DNA of 64,000 bases from Brachybacterium muris. Its GTDB lineage: Bacteria; Actinomycetota; Actinomycetes; Actinomycetales; Dermabacteraceae. Positions 1 to 9,657 of the stretch are shown one piece after another. The DNA lies in contig NZ_JAFBCB010000001.1 of the NCBI RefSeq assembly GCF_016907455.1, positions 2,046,001 through 2,110,000 of the forward strand. Direction: 5' to 3'. Under the pieces are notes generated by a model. The model saw only the letters and a program-made list of their open reading frames with translations, did no database searches and was not told where the DNA came from. The first letter of the stretch is position 1. Each line of letters opens with the position of its first letter. A program made the translations under genes and the position numbers.

Positions 1-50
1 TGCTCCGCCCGCAGCGGCGCCAGGCGATCGGTTCCCTGCTGGTTCAACAT
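1..50 (-). CDS. prfA: Peptide chain release factor 1, N-terminal fragment (probable)
   Basis: Only the first 16 codons lie in the window; they read MLNQQGTDRLAPLRAE on the minus strand. A GGGGGAGGG purine tract abuts the ATG, so the true start may be the adjacent TTG. The DRLAPL stretch fits the first helix of actinobacterial RF1. The main argument is position: directly downstream of rpmE, where prfA sits in many actinobacteria. RF1 would read UAA/UAG in the ribosomal A site and trigger peptide release. The GGQ motif lies outside the window, so the identification rests mostly on synteny. Confidence 0.5.
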   Translation of the reverse strand, partial: MLNQQGTDRLAPLRAE

Positions 51-97
51 CCCTCCCCCGGGGTGCTCGAGCGGTGCGTGCACCCCTCACATACGAG

Positions 98-133
98 GAC
101 GCCGGCACGCACCCTGGGGCGCGCGCCGGCGTC
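98..133 (-). terminator. Hairpin between rpmE and prfA
   Basis: GACGCCGGC and GCCGGCGTC form a perfect 9-bp stem with an 18-nt loop, starting 12 bases past the rpmE stop. There is no T-run, so it may be a weak terminator or a processing hairpin that sets rpmE above prfA. Confidence 0.4.
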
Positions 134-144
134 GACGAGAGGTG

Positions 145-357
145 TCAGGCCTTCTTCTTGCCGTAGCGGGCCTGGAAGCGGGCGACGCGGCCGCCGGTGT
201 CCAGGATCTTCTGCTTACCGGTGTAGAACGGGTGGCACGCGGAGCAGACCTCGGTGCTGATCGCACCGTCGGTCTTGGTGCTGCGGGTGGTGAACGTGTT
301 GCCGCAGGTGCAGGTGACCTGGGTGACGACGTACTCGGGGTGGATCTCGGCCTTCAT
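145..357 (-). CDS. rpmE: 50S ribosomal protein bL31 (zinc-binding form)
   Basis: The 70-residue product begins MKAEIHPEY and ends ARYGKKKA, matching the normal bL31 length. It is a large-subunit protein at the intersubunit bridge. Cysteines in CTCGNTF and CSACHPF form the C+ type zinc site. The ATG at 357 is preceded by GGAGAG at good spacing; longer in-frame extensions upstream look non-coding. It stands between a LacI regulator and a probable prfA. The usual direct neighbour rho is displaced by about 3.4 kb. The zinc-dependent form is normally repressed in favour of a C- paralogue during zinc starvation, but no Zur site was identified. Confidence 0.96.
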   Translation of the reverse strand: MKAEIHPEYVVTQVTCTCGNTFTTRSTKTDGAISTEVCSACHPFYTGKQKILDTGGRVARFQARYGKKKA

Positions 358-513
358 CGCTTCTCTCCTTCTCGGGTCGCTGGGTCGGCACCCGGCGGGC
401 GCCGTGAACCAGAACCGACGCACCAGTGTGCCACGTCGTGGGCCGAAGGGACAGGGCAGCGCAGTGCGGCGTTCGCCATACTCGTGGCCCACCTCCGTGG
501 CCCGCCGCGCAGC

Positions 514-1536
514 TCAGGCGGAGTCGCGCACCAGGAGCCGGTACGGGACCGTGCGCAGCGCCTGCTCCCCGTGCAGCGGCACGGCGCCCTCGAGCATCCC
601 GGCCACCAGCGCCACCGTCTGCTCGGCGATCTCCGCTATGTCGATGGCCAGGGTGGTCAGCTCCGGTGTGACAAGTCCGGAGATCGCCAGTCCGTCGACC
701 CCGACCACCCTCACCCTGCCGGGCACATCCACCCCCAGGGAGCGCAGGCCGTGCAGCAGGCGCACCGCTAGTTCGTCGTTGAAGGCGATCAGGGCGTCGG
801 CGCCGTCGGCCAGGACGGCTTCGAGCACGTCGCGGTGACCGTCCCTGGCATCGACCGCCACCACGGGCGCGGCCGCTGCGCCGCGGATGCGGTCCAGTGC
901 CGCGACGAGGCCCTGGGCGCGGATGCTGGGGCCGGCGGCCCCGGCCATGGCGAGGTCGAGCACCATGGGGCGGCGGACGCCGGAGACCTCGAGGTGCCGG
1001 GCCAGATCATCCATGGCGGCCGCTGCCCCGAACTGCACCACCCCTGCCGACTCCGCCTGGCGCGCACTGCCGTCCAGGTGCACCACCGGCATGCCGATCG
1101 CTCCGCGGATGTCGTCGATGTCCACGCCGTAGCCGACAATCGCATCGACCCTTCTGGACAGCTCCACCGCGACCCGCTCGGGTTCGGGAGCGTGATCGAT
1201 CTCGGCCAGCACCACGTTCCAGCCGTGCGGGGCGCTGCTGCGCACCAAGGCCGCTCCGAGCTCGGCGAAGAAGGAGTTGGACAGGTCCTTGATCACCACA
1301 CCGAGCGTGGTGGGCCCCTGCTCGACGAGCCCCCGGCCGAACCGGGAAGGACGGTAGTTCAGCTCCTGGGCGGCGCGCAGTACCCGCTCCCGGGTGGCGG
1401 CACTGATCCCGGGCATGTCGTTGACCGCCCGGGTGACGGTCTGCCGGGACACCCCGGCACGGGCGGCCACGTCGATGATCGTGGCCCGCCGGGCCGAGGT
1501 GCCCCGGGGCGGGGTGCTCGATGGCGGGGAGCTCAT
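514..1536 (-). CDS. LacI-family transcriptional regulator
   Basis: A 340-residue repressor. Residues ~20-70 carry the LacI helix-turn-helix and hinge (TIIDVAARAGVSRQTVTRAV followed by NYRPSRFGRGL). The rest is a periplasmic-binding-protein-like effector domain (LGVVIKDLSNSFFAEL at the start, RVRVVGVDGLAISGL near the end). The ATG at 1536 overlaps the stop of the upstream fused oxidoreductase as ATGA, so the two are translationally coupled; a longer start at 1563 would overlap further and is less likely. Autoregulation of this sugar cassette is the natural inference, with a sugar or its oxidation product as ligand. The ligand cannot be read from the sequence. Confidence 0.93.
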   Translation of the reverse strand: MSSPPSSTPPRGTSARRATIIDVAARAGVSRQTVTRAVNDMPGISAATRERVLRAAQELNYRPSRFGRGLVEQGPTTLGVVIKDLSNSFFAELGAALVRSSAPHGWNVVLAEIDHAPEPERVAVELSRRVDAIVGYGVDIDDIRGAIGMPVVHLDGSARQAESAGVVQFGAAAAMDDLARHLEVSGVRRPMVLDLAMAGAAGPSIRAQGLVAALDRIRGAAAAPVVAVDARDGHRDVLEAVLADGADALIAFNDELAVRLLHGLRSLGVDVPGRVRVVGVDGLAISGLVTPELTTLAIDIAEIAEQTVALVAGMLEGAVPLHGEQALRTVPYRLLVRDSA

Positions 1537-3584
1537 CGGGTCTCCGTTCGCAGGTCGAGCCACTGGACGTCGCGCTCGGACAGGCTGACCCCGAGCCCGC
1601 GCATGGAGGACCGCATCTCGGCCAGGGTGCGCGGGCCGAACAGCGCGTAGGTCTCGAAGCGCTGATGCAGCACGTAGGCGAGGGCCACGGCGGTGGGCGG
1701 GACCTGCTGCTCCTCAGCGATGACGCGAGCGCGTTCCAGACGTTGAAAGTTTTCCTCGCTGTAGTAGCAGCGCACGAGCTCGGGATCCGAGGTGTCCTGG
1801 GGGTGGGCGCGGCCGGTGAAGAACCCGCGGGCCTGGGAGGACCAGGGAAGCAGGGCGATCTTCCGCTGCTCGAGCCATTGCCGGGAGTCGGGATCGGTGG
1901 AGTGGACGCATCCGGCCCAGGGCACGTCCAGTGCCCTGGCCAGACCGAAGTGGTTCGAGAGCACCGAGAACTCGCGGCGGCCGGTGCGGCGCGCGTACTC
2001 CTGGGCCTCGTCCACCCGCTCGGGGGTCCAGTTGGAGCCGCCGAACGCCGTGATCCGACCGGCGCCGGCCAATTCGTCGAGCACATCGACGAACTCCCCG
2101 ACCGGGACCTGGAGGTTGTCACGATGCATCATGTAAATGTCAGCATGGTCGGTGCCGAGGCGTTCGAGGGACTCGGTGAGCTGCCGGATGATCGACTCGG
2201 GGTCGCAGTGCGGGGTGTGGGCACCCTTGGCGATCAGCACCACGTCGTCACGCACGCCGCGGTTGCGCATCCACGCGCCCAGCAGTGCCTCCGGGCGGCC
2301 CCCGCCGTACACGTACGCGGTGTCGAAGGTGGTGCCACCGGCCTCGAGGAAGGCATCGAACATGGCCGAGGCATGGGGCAGCTCGGACTGGTTGTCGCAG
2401 CCCATCACCAGGCGGGAGACCGGCTTGTCGATGCCGGGGATCCGCCCGTACGGCATCGCGGGCGTCCCTTCGGTCCCCGCTGTCCTCCCATCCACCACTG
2501 CGCTCCGGGCGCCGGCGCCCATCACGAGAGGGCGACCGCTGAGGGTGGGGATCTCCGCATCGTCCTTCTCGAAGGGGTACGTCACTCCCACCGCCCGGCG
2601 CCAGGAGTCCTGGGCCCGGGCCTGCCCCAAGGAGTTCGCGAGGTCGATCTCAGGAACCTCGGTGCCGGTTGCCGCGGCCCGGGCAAGGGCGTCGGCCTCC
2701 AGCGCGTAGGAACGCGCGGCCGGGACCTCGATGCGGGCCAGCCCCTCGCCCACCGCGGCCAGCTCGATCACCTGCTGATCCCCCAGCGCCCAGGGATCGG
2801 CCAGGCGGATCACACCCCGGGAACCGGTGATGGTGGCCGACTGGGGATCATCGAGCCTGATGCCAGTGCGCAGGGCGGCGGTGATGCCGTCGGCGAAGCT
2901 CAGGTGGGCGGCAGCGGCCAGGTCCACCCCGGTGGCACCCACGGTACCCGCTCCGCGCACGTCCGTCGGGTCCGCATACGCCGTCCCCTGCGTCGCTCCG
3001 ACCACGAACCGGGCCAAGGAGAGGGGGTAGCCGCCGACGTCGAGGATCCCTCCCCCGGCGGTGGCGGGGTCGAAGAGGCGGCCCTCCTCCCGCCCGGTGT
3101 CGAAGGCGAAGGAGGCGTCGATGTGGAGGACCTCGCCGATCGCGCCATCGCGCACCAGCTCGAGCACCTTCACCGTCTGCGGGTGGAAGCGGTACATGTA
3201 TGCCTCCAGCAGCGTGAGACCGCTGCGGGTGGCGAGGTCGGCCAGTGCCATCGTGGTGGCGGCGTTCGGCGTCATCGGCTTCTCGCACAGCACGTGCTTG
3301 CCGGCCTCCAGGGCGGCCGCGGCGAGCGGGGCGTGGGTGGTGTGCACGGTCGCGACGTACACGGCGTCGACCTCCGGGCAGGCGAGCACCTCGTCATAGG
3401 TGCCGACGACAGCAGGGGCCGCTGGCGCGAACTCCTCGGCGAAGGAGCGGGCCCGGTCGGGCGAGGTGCTGCCCACCGCCACCAGGACACCGGCCTCGGA
3501 GTACGGAAGCTCGGAGGCGAAGCGGCGGGCGATGGATCCGGGGCCGAGGACGGCCCATCTGACGGGTGCGGCGGCGCTGCTCAT
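1533..3584 (-). CDS. Fused Gfo/Idh/MocA oxidoreductase - aldo/keto reductase
   Basis: One 683-residue protein with two enzymes in tandem. Residues ~1-340 are a Gfo/Idh/MocA dehydrogenase: Rossmann GPGSIA near the N-terminus and the CEKPM motif with the conserved lysine. Residues ~370-683 are an aldo/keto reductase: FDTAYVYG supplies Asp and Tyr, LIAKGA the Lys and MMHRDN the His of the tetrad. Both families use NAD(P)H on sugars or polyols, so one chain could oxidise and re-reduce a sugar. RBS AAAGGA precedes the ATG. It is coupled to the downstream LacI gene and lies between rho and rpmE, where most relatives have nothing. The substrate is unknown. Confidence 0.9.
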   Translation of the reverse strand: MSSAAAPVRWAVLGPGSIARRFASELPYSEAGVLVAVGSTSPDRARSFAEEFAPAAPAVVGTYDEVLACPEVDAVYVATVHTTHAPLAAAALEAGKHVLCEKPMTPNAATTMALADLATRSGLTLLEAYMYRFHPQTVKVLELVRDGAIGEVLHIDASFAFDTGREEGRLFDPATAGGGILDVGGYPLSLARFVVGATQGTAYADPTDVRGAGTVGATGVDLAAAAHLSFADGITAALRTGIRLDDPQSATITGSRGVIRLADPWALGDQQVIELAAVGEGLARIEVPAARSYALEADALARAAATGTEVPEIDLANSLGQARAQDSWRRAVGVTYPFEKDDAEIPTLSGRPLVMGAGARSAVVDGRTAGTEGTPAMPYGRIPGIDKPVSRLVMGCDNQSELPHASAMFDAFLEAGGTTFDTAYVYGGGRPEALLGAWMRNRGVRDDVVLIAKGAHTPHCDPESIIRQLTESLERLGTDHADIYMMHRDNLQVPVGEFVDVLDELAGAGRITAFGGSNWTPERVDEAQEYARRTGRREFSVLSNHFGLARALDVPWAGCVHSTDPDSRQWLEQRKIALLPWSSQARGFFTGRAHPQDTSDPELVRCYYSEENFQRLERARVIAEEQQVPPTAVALAYVLHQRFETYALFGPRTLAEMRSSMRGLGVSLSERDVQWLDLRTETR

Positions 3585-3714
3585 GGGGCGGACCGTCCTT
3601 TCGTGAACGTTCTCGACCCTGGCAGGCTACCCGGCGACCGTTTCCGGGGCAATCAACGATCGCCCCCGCCGCACCGGCACCGCACCCGTCACGACGACAG
3701 CGCCCGTGACAGCG

Positions 3715-3753
3715 GCACGCCGGTGCCGTCCCAGGTGGACGGCACCGGCGTGC
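3715..3753 (-). terminator. Terminator hairpin downstream of rho
   Basis: A perfect 17-bp GC-rich stem (left arm 3715-3731, right arm 3737-3753) with a 5-nt loop begins 26 bases past the rho stop. No T-tract follows, as is common in high-GC actinobacteria. Confidence 0.7.
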
Positions 3754-3778
3754 GCCGATACTGCGGAGCGGACCGCTG

Positions 3779-5833
3779 TCAGTCGTTGGTGCGGGCACCC
3801 ACGCTGGGGGTGTTCTTCTGCACCGTCATCAGGAACTCCGAGTTGGACTGGGTCTTCTTCACGCGCTCCAGGAGCAGCTCGAGGGCCTGCTGCTGCTCGA
3901 GGGAACCCAGCACGCGGCGCAGCTTCCACATGATCGCCAGCTCCTCCTTGCCCATCAGCTCCTCCTCGCGGCGGGTGCTGGACGCGTTGACGTCCACCGC
4001 CGGGAAGATGCGCTTGTCGGCGAGGTTGCGCGAGAGGCGCAGCTCCATGTTGCCGGTGCCCTTGAACTCCTCGAAGATGACCTCGTCCATCTTGGAGCCG
4101 GTCTCCACCAGTGCCGAGGCGAGGATGGTGAGCGAGCCGCCGTGCTCGATGTTGCGGGCGGCGCCGAAGAACCGCTTGGGCGGGTACAGTGCCGAGGCGT
4201 CCACACCACCGGAGAGGATGCGGCCGGAGGCGGGGGCGGCCAGGTTGTAGGCGCGGCCCAGGCGGGTGATGGAGTCCAGCAGCACCACCACGTCGCGGCC
4301 CATCTCCACCAGGCGCTTGGCGCGCTCGATGGCGAGCTCGGCGACGATGGTGTGGTCCGATGCGGGACGGTCGAAGGTGGAGGCGATGACCTCACCCTTG
4401 ACCGTGCGCTGCATGTCGGTGACCTCCTCGGGCCGCTCGTCCACCAGCACCACCATCAGGTGCACCTCGGGGTTGTTGGTGGTGATGGCGTTGGCGATCT
4501 GCTGCATGATGATCGTCTTGCCGGCCTTGGGCGGGGAGACGATCAGGCCGCGCTGGCCCTTGCCGATGGGCGAGACCAGGTCGATCACCCGGGGCGAGAG
4601 GATGTGCGGGGCGGTCTCCAGGCGCAGGCGCTCGTCCGGGTACAGCGGGGTGAGCTTGCCGAAGTCCACCCGGGTGCGGGCCCGCTCGGGGGTCATCCCG
4701 TTGATGGTGTCCACCTGCACCAGGGCAGCGTACTTGCTCTGGTTCTGGTTGTTGCGACCGCGGCGGTTGCGGCCGGAGCCGCCGCCGTGGTGCTGCTGCT
4801 CGACCTGCGGCTCCTCGCCGTCGCGCGGGGCCTTGACCTGGCCGGTGAGCGCGTCGCCCTTGCGCAGGCCGTACTTGCGCACCTGGTTCATGCTCACGTA
4901 CACGTCGCTGGGACCGGGGAGGTACCCGGTGGTGCGCACGTAGGCGTTGTTGTCGCGGATGTCGAGGATGCCGGCCACGTTCACCAGCTCGTCGCCCTCG
5001 CGGACGTCGTTCTCGTCCTGCTGGCGGCCCTGCTGGTTGCCGCGCTGCTGGTCCTGACCACCGTCGTCCTGGCCGCGACCGCGACGCTTGCGGTCGCGCG
5101 AGCGGTTGCGGTTGCGGGAGCGGCCACGACGGTCATCACCGTCGTCGCGGTTGTCGCGGTTGTCCTGGGACCCACGACGGTCGTCCTCGCCGGAGCGGTC
5201 CGGCAGCTCGATGTCCTCGATGCGGCGCGGGCGGCCCCGGTGCTGGTCCTCGCCACGCTGGTTGCGGTCCTCACGCTGGTTGCGGTCCTCGCGCTGGGAG
5301 CGGTCCTCACGCTGCTGATCGCGCCCGTCGCGCTGCTGACCACGACCGTCACGGTCGTTGCGGTCCTCGCGGTCCTCGCGGTCGTTGCGGTCCTCGCGCT
5401 GGGAACGGTCATCGCGCTGCTGGTCGCGGTCACCCCGCTGGCGGCCACGGCCACCACGATCCTGCTGATCACGGCCGGGCAGCTCCATGGCGAGCTCCGG
5501 ATCGGTGCTGCCCTGCGGCGCGGCCCCGCTGGAAGCCGGATCGCCGGATGTCGACTCGCCGGAAGCCGAAACGCGGGTAGCCGAACCGCGGCGGGATGAT
5601 TCACGCGGTGCGGACTGCTGCGTCGCAGCTGCCTCGGAGGCAGCACCCGCCGGGGCGTCCTGGCGGCCGGCAGCACCCGCCGGGGCGGCACCGGTGCGGA
5701 TCGCCTCGATGAGCTCTCCCTTGCGCAGCTTGCGCACGTTCTTGATCCCGATGGAGGAGGCGATGGCCTGCAGTTCGGGCAGCTTCTTCGCCGCGAGATC
5801 GGCGTTGCCGTTGGAGGGGGTGGTGTCGTTCAC
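3779..5833 (-). CDS. rho: Transcription termination factor Rho with long Arg/Asp/Gln-rich insertion
   Basis: 684 residues, well above the ~420 of E. coli Rho. Residues ~10-47 are the Rho N-terminal helical domain. Residues ~50-115 are an Ala/Ser linker and ~120-275 an extreme R/D/N/Q-rich tract built from REDRN/REDRSQ-like repeats. Residues ~286-375 are the cold-shock-like RNA-binding domain. The hexameric ATPase follows, with Walker A SPPKAGKT at ~433-440 and Walker B in VVVLLDSITRLGRAYN. It ends transcripts by translocating on nascent RNA. Inserts of this type are known in actinobacterial Rho and add RNA affinity. It lies downstream of thrB and has its own terminator. The repeated codons create DNA-level repeats at about 5240-5430. 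Confidence 0.97.
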   Translation of the reverse strand: MNDTTPSNGNADLAAKKLPELQAIASSIGIKNVRKLRKGELIEAIRTGAAPAGAAGRQDAPAGAASEAAATQQSAPRESSRRGSATRVSASGESTSGDPASSGAAPQGSTDPELAMELPGRDQQDRGGRGRQRGDRDQQRDDRSQREDRNDREDREDRNDRDGRGQQRDGRDQQREDRSQREDRNQREDRNQRGEDQHRGRPRRIEDIELPDRSGEDDRRGSQDNRDNRDDGDDRRGRSRNRNRSRDRKRRGRGQDDGGQDQQRGNQQGRQQDENDVREGDELVNVAGILDIRDNNAYVRTTGYLPGPSDVYVSMNQVRKYGLRKGDALTGQVKAPRDGEEPQVEQQHHGGGSGRNRRGRNNQNQSKYAALVQVDTINGMTPERARTRVDFGKLTPLYPDERLRLETAPHILSPRVIDLVSPIGKGQRGLIVSPPKAGKTIIMQQIANAITTNNPEVHLMVVLVDERPEEVTDMQRTVKGEVIASTFDRPASDHTIVAELAIERAKRLVEMGRDVVVLLDSITRLGRAYNLAAPASGRILSGGVDASALYPPKRFFGAARNIEHGGSLTILASALVETGSKMDEVIFEEFKGTGNMELRLSRNLADKRIFPAVDVNASSTRREEELMGKEELAIMWKLRRVLGSLEQQQALELLLERVKKTQSNSEFLMTVQKNTPSVGARTND

Positions 5834-6154
5834 CCGGATTCCTTCCTGTCGGACCGGTCGGGCCGGTCCCGGTGATGGGCTGTGTGCTCACGAGCGCCCG
5901 CGGTGAGATGTCGTCGCGGGAGCCGTGGCTCGTCCGAGCAGGGCGGGGTGCGGGGAGGCACCGGCGTTGCTCCTGCCGGGATGCTTCGGGTTGCGCCCCG
6001 TCGTGGCCGAGCCCGACCTGAACCGCCTGCGGAATCGCAGTACGGGGAGAAGGGTCGCCCTGGATCGCTGGCGGGGGGTCGTCACCTGAGGGACACCGGC
6101 GGAAGTGACCGCACGCGGTGCACCACACGGCTGAGATACCGCCTGGACGCAGGC
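5834..6154 (-). other. rho leader / thrB-rho intergenic region
   Basis: These 321 bases between the thrB stop and the rho start contain no convincing ORF. They presumably hold the rho promoter and a long leader. rho is autoregulated by termination in its own leader in some bacteria, but no specific element was recognised here. Confidence 0.5.
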
Positions 6155-7072
6155 TCAACCTACCACAGCACGACTGGGCACCCGGCGCAGCGGCACCTGC
6201 GCAATCCGCCAGGCAGCCGGGTCATCGACGATCCGACGCACCAGCGGTGCCACCTCGGCGCGATCGCCTGCCAGGACCATCACCGCTGGCCCAGCACCGG
6301 AGATGACGGCCGGTACGCCCTCCTGGCGCAGCACCCGCATCAGCTCGACGCTCTGCGGCATCCCCGGGGCCCGCTGCTCCTGGTGGAGGCGGTCCTCGGT
6401 GGCCTCCAGGAGCAGATCACGGTCCCCGGCAACCAGGGCATGCACCAGCAGCGCGCTGCGTGCAGCGTTGTGGACGGCGTCACCGTGCGGCACCTCCGCA
6501 GGCAGCAGCGAGCGCGCCACGTGGGTGGACAGGGTGATGCGAGGCAGCAGGATCAGCGGCCGCAGGACCCCGTCGGCCAAGCTCAGAGGTATCGAGCGCG
6601 ACTGCTGCCCGCGCATCCAGGACAGCACCACCCCGCCCAGCAGCGCGGGGGCCGCGTTGTCGGGATGGCCCTCGAACTCACAGGCCAGCTGCAGCACGGT
6701 GTCGTCGTCCAGTGCGTCCGGTTCGGCCACCAGGCCGCGGGCAAGCAGCAGTCCGGCCACCGTGGCCGCGGCGCTGGACCCCATGCCCCGGCCGTGCGGG
6801 ATGCGGTTGGTCGATCGTAGGCGCACTCCCACCTGCGGGGCCCCGGCGTGGTCGAGGCCGCGGCGCAGTGCCCGCACCACCAGGTGCTCCTCCCCGGTGG
6901 GCACCGAATCGGCGCCCTCCCCCCGGGCCAGGATCTCCACTCCCCCGGTGGTGGCCTCCAGCTCGAGGTCATCGCACAGGTCAAGCGCCAGGCCCAGGGC
7001 GTCGAAGCCCGGGCCCAGGTTCGCCGAGGTGGCGGGGACACGGACCGAGACGCGGGTGTGCGTGATCCTCAC
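6155..7072 (-). CDS. thrB: Homoserine kinase
   Basis: 305 residues. It phosphorylates homoserine with ATP to O-phosphohomoserine, the penultimate step of threonine synthesis. It is a GHMP kinase: [21 protein letters not shown] at the N-terminus, the ATP loop [12 protein letters not shown] at ~93-104, and the C-terminal glycine motif [10 protein letters not shown]. The start is GTG at 7072, overlapping the thrC stop as GTGA. A longer open frame extends upstream inside thrC but lacks family similarity. Last gene of the hom-thrC-thrB operon. Confidence 0.96.
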   Translation of the reverse strand: MRITHTRVSVRVPATSANLGPGFDALGLALDLCDDLELEATTGGVEILARGEGADSVPTGEEHLVVRALRRGLDHAGAPQVGVRLRSTNRIPHGRGMGSSAAATVAGLLLARGLVAEPDALDDDTVLQLACEFEGHPDNAAPALLGGVVLSWMRGQQSRSIPLSLADGVLRPLILLPRITLSTHVARSLLPAEVPHGDAVHNAARSALLVHALVAGDRDLLLEATEDRLHQEQRAPGMPQSVELMRVLRQEGVPAVISGAGPAVMVLAGDRAEVAPLVRRIVDDPAAWRIAQVPLRRVPSRAVVG

Positions 7073-8127
7073 AGGCCGATGGCCTCCACCACCGCCGCCA
7101 GGTCCACGGGCAGCACTGTCGGCTCCAGGTCCCGGCGGGACAGCGCGGTCTCCGTGTCCTTGAGGCCGTTGCCGGTCACGGTCACGGCGATCGTGGCCCC
7201 GGCGGGCACCAGGCCGCGCTCGGCCTGTTGCAGCAGGCCCGCCACGCTCGCGGCGGAGGCGGGCTCCACGAAGACCCCCACCTCCTCGGCCAGACGCTGC
7301 TGGGCATCGAGGATCTGCTCGTCCGTGACCGCGTCGATCAGGCCCCCGGAGTCGTCCCGTGCGGCAACGGCCAGGTTCCAGGAGGCGGGGGCTCCGATGC
7401 GGATGGCCGTCGCCACCGTCTCGGGGTCGGTGATGGGGTGGCCGGCCACGAAGGGGGCGGCACCAGCTGCCTGGAAGCCCCACATGGCCGGGGTGGCCTC
7501 GGTGATGCCGGCCTCACGGTACTCGCGGTACCCCATCCAGTAGGCGGAGATGTTGCCGGCGTTGCCCACCGGCAGCACGTGGACGTCGGGCGCGCGGCCC
7601 AGGGCGTCGCACACCTCGAAGGCGGCCGTCTTCTGCCCCTGCAGGCGGAAGGGGTTCACGGAGTTGACCAGCTCCACGGGATGCTCGGCGTGCAGCTTCC
7701 GCGCGATCTCCAGGCAGTCGTCGAAGTTGCCGTCCACCTGGACCAGCTTCGCGCCGTGCACCACGGCCTGAGCGAGCTTGCCGGCGGCGATCTTGCCCTG
7801 GGGCAGCAGCACCACGCAGGTCATGCCTGCGCGCGCGGCGTACGCGGCGGCCGAGGCGCTGGTGTTGCCGGTGGAGGCGCACACCACGGTCGTGGCACCG
7901 TCGTTCAGGGCACGGGTCATGGCCGAGACCATGCCGCGGTCCTTGAAGGACCCGGTGGGGTTCTGCCCCTCCACCTTGATGTGCACCTCGGCACCGACGG
8001 CCTCGGACAGTGCGGGGGCGGGAACCAGGGGGGTCCCGCCCTCCCCGAGGGTCAGCAGGGTGTCCTGCGCGGTGAAGGGAAGATGGTCGCGGTACTCGGC
8101 GAGGACGCCCTGCCACTGGTGTGCCAT
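7069..8127 (-). CDS. thrC: Threonine synthase
   Basis: 352 residues, a PLP enzyme converting O-phosphohomoserine to threonine and phosphate. The PLP lysine is in GSFKDRGM at ~62, followed by [19 protein letters not shown] and the phosphate-binding VGNAGNIS loop. The length matches the short bacterial/plant-type class. It starts four bases after the hom stop, with a GGAG site lying inside the hom end, and overlaps thrB, so the three genes are one transcript. Confidence 0.96.
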   Translation of the reverse strand: MAHQWQGVLAEYRDHLPFTAQDTLLTLGEGGTPLVPAPALSEAVGAEVHIKVEGQNPTGSFKDRGMVSAMTRALNDGATTVVCASTGNTSASAAAYAARAGMTCVVLLPQGKIAAGKLAQAVVHGAKLVQVDGNFDDCLEIARKLHAEHPVELVNSVNPFRLQGQKTAAFEVCDALGRAPDVHVLPVGNAGNISAYWMGYREYREAGITEATPAMWGFQAAGAAPFVAGHPITDPETVATAIRIGAPASWNLAVAARDDSGGLIDAVTDEQILDAQQRLAEEVGVFVEPASAASVAGLLQQAERGLVPAGATIAVTVTGNGLKDTETALSRRDLEPTVLPVDLAAVVEAIGL

Positions 8128-8131
8128 CGGG

Positions 8132-9514
8132 TCATTCTCCTTCGATGCGCAGCACGGAATCCACGCCGAGCACGATGGACGTGGAGGAGAACACGTCCAG
8201 CACCGCGGTCATGGCGGATTCCAGGGCCCGGTGGGTGGTGATCCCGATGTGGGCGCTGCCGGTGCCGGCACCGTGGGCGGCACTCCCCTCGGCGGGCTCC
8301 AGGTCGTCCTCGAGCAGCTGCTGATGGATGGTGGAGATGGAGATGCCGTGCTTGGACAGGGTGCCGGCGATCTCGGCGAGCACGCCGGGGCGGTCCTGCA
8401 CTCGCAGCGAGACGTAGAAGGCACTGCGCAGCTCCTCCAGGGGCACCAGCTCCAGGGCGGCGTAGTGGGACTCCCTCAGGCCCACTCCGCCGCGCAGTCG
8501 CTGGCGGGCGGCCGTGACCACGTCGCCCAGCACGGCCGAGGCGGTGGGGGCGCCACCGGCTCCCTGCCCGTAGAACATGAGGGAGCCGGCGGCATCAGCC
8601 TCGATGAACACGGCGTTGAACGCCTCGGAGACGGAGGCCAGGGGGTGGGTCGAGGGGATCAGCGCGGGGTAGACGCGGGCGGAGATCCGCTCGCCGCCCT
8701 CCCCGGGCACCCGCTCCACGATGGACAGCAGCTTGATGGTGCGACCCATCCGCTCGGCCGCGGCGATGTCCTGGTCCGACACGGAGGTGATGCCCTCGCA
8801 ATGCACGTCGGCCAGGCGCACCCGCGAGTGGAAGGCGAGTGAGGCCAGGATCGAGGCCTTGGCGGCGGCGTCGTGGCCCTCCACGTCGGCGGTGGGATCG
8901 GCCTCGGCGTAGCCCAGCTGCTGGGCGGTGGCCAGGGCATCATCGAAGCTCGCCCCGGTGCGGGCCATCGCGTCGAGGATGTAGTTGGTGGTGCCGTTGA
9001 CGATGCCCATCATCCGGTCGATGCGATCCCCGGCGAGCGACTCCCGCACCGGGCGCACCAGCGGGATGGCGCCGGCCACGGCGGCCTCGAAGGAGAGGTC
9101 CACGCCGTGGCGATCAGCGGCCTCGTACAGGGTGGCGCCGTCCTGGGCCAGCAGCGCCTTGTTGGCGGTGACCACGGCGGCCCCGTGCTCCATCGCCTCC
9201 AGGATGAGGGAGCGGGCAGGCTCGATGCCGCCCATCAGCTCGATCACCAGATCGGCCTGGCGCACCAGGGCGGAGGCGTCCTCGGTGAGCAGCGCAGGGT
9301 CCACGTGGACCCCGCGATCCCGTGCCAGGTCGCGCACGGCGACCCCGATCACCTCGAGGCGGCCACCGATGCGGTGGGCGAGGTCGTCGCCCTGCTTGGT
9401 GATCAGGCGCAGCACCTCGGTGCCGACGGTGCCGGCGCCGAGCACGGCCACCCGCAGCGTGGGCAGGCCCTCCCCGGAGGTGTCCTGGAGTCGTGCGGGG
9501 TGTTGGTTCGTCAT
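8132..9514 (-). CDS. hom: Homoserine dehydrogenase with C-terminal ACT domain
   Basis: 460 residues. It reduces aspartate semialdehyde to homoserine with NAD(P)H at the branch to threonine and methionine. The Rossmann motif [13 protein letters not shown] is at ~21-33, [11 protein letters not shown] marks the active-site core, and a C-terminal ACT domain ([16 protein letters not shown] onward) is the expected site of threonine feedback inhibition. The ATG at 9514 has GGAAGGA upstream; further in-frame sequence to 10144 reads into lysA and is not coding. First gene of the threonine operon. Confidence 0.96.
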   Translation of the reverse strand: MTNQHPARLQDTSGEGLPTLRVAVLGAGTVGTEVLRLITKQGDDLAHRIGGRLEVIGVAVRDLARDRGVHVDPALLTEDASALVRQADLVIELMGGIEPARSLILEAMEHGAAVVTANKALLAQDGATLYEAADRHGVDLSFEAAVAGAIPLVRPVRESLAGDRIDRMMGIVNGTTNYILDAMARTGASFDDALATAQQLGYAEADPTADVEGHDAAAKASILASLAFHSRVRLADVHCEGITSVSDQDIAAAERMGRTIKLLSIVERVPGEGGERISARVYPALIPSTHPLASVSEAFNAVFIEADAAGSLMFYGQGAGGAPTASAVLGDVVTAARQRLRGGVGLRESHYAALELVPLEELRSAFYVSLRVQDRPGVLAEIAGTLSKHGISISTIHQQLLEDDLEPAEGSAAHGAGTGSAHIGITTHRALESAMTAVLDVFSSTSIVLGVDSVLRIEGE

Positions 9515-9657
9515 CTGCGGCGGTCCTTCCACGCGGTCCGTCAGGGGTGCCAGGCGGCATCGGTACTGTATCCGAGCACCGAGCTCGCCTGAGTCGTCGT
9601 ATGAACGTATGGGTCGGGCGGCCCGGCCGATGAGCCGGGTCGACCAGGTCGTGCGGC

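Noticed and set aside
1521..4250. 909-codon plus-strand frame across the LacI, fusion and rho genes
   Set aside because: Antisense shadow spanning three well-identified genes; no RBS or family features.
5240..5430. Short repeated DNA units that could suggest a CRISPR or tandem-repeat array
   Set aside because: The units encode the RED-type repeats of Rho in frame; spacing is irregular and there are no spacers.
4142..5599. Hydrophobic Val/Leu/Ala-rich plus-strand frame opposite rho that looks like a membrane protein
   Set aside because: The apparent membrane segments are the antisense reading of the Arg/Asp/Gln repeat tract in rho.
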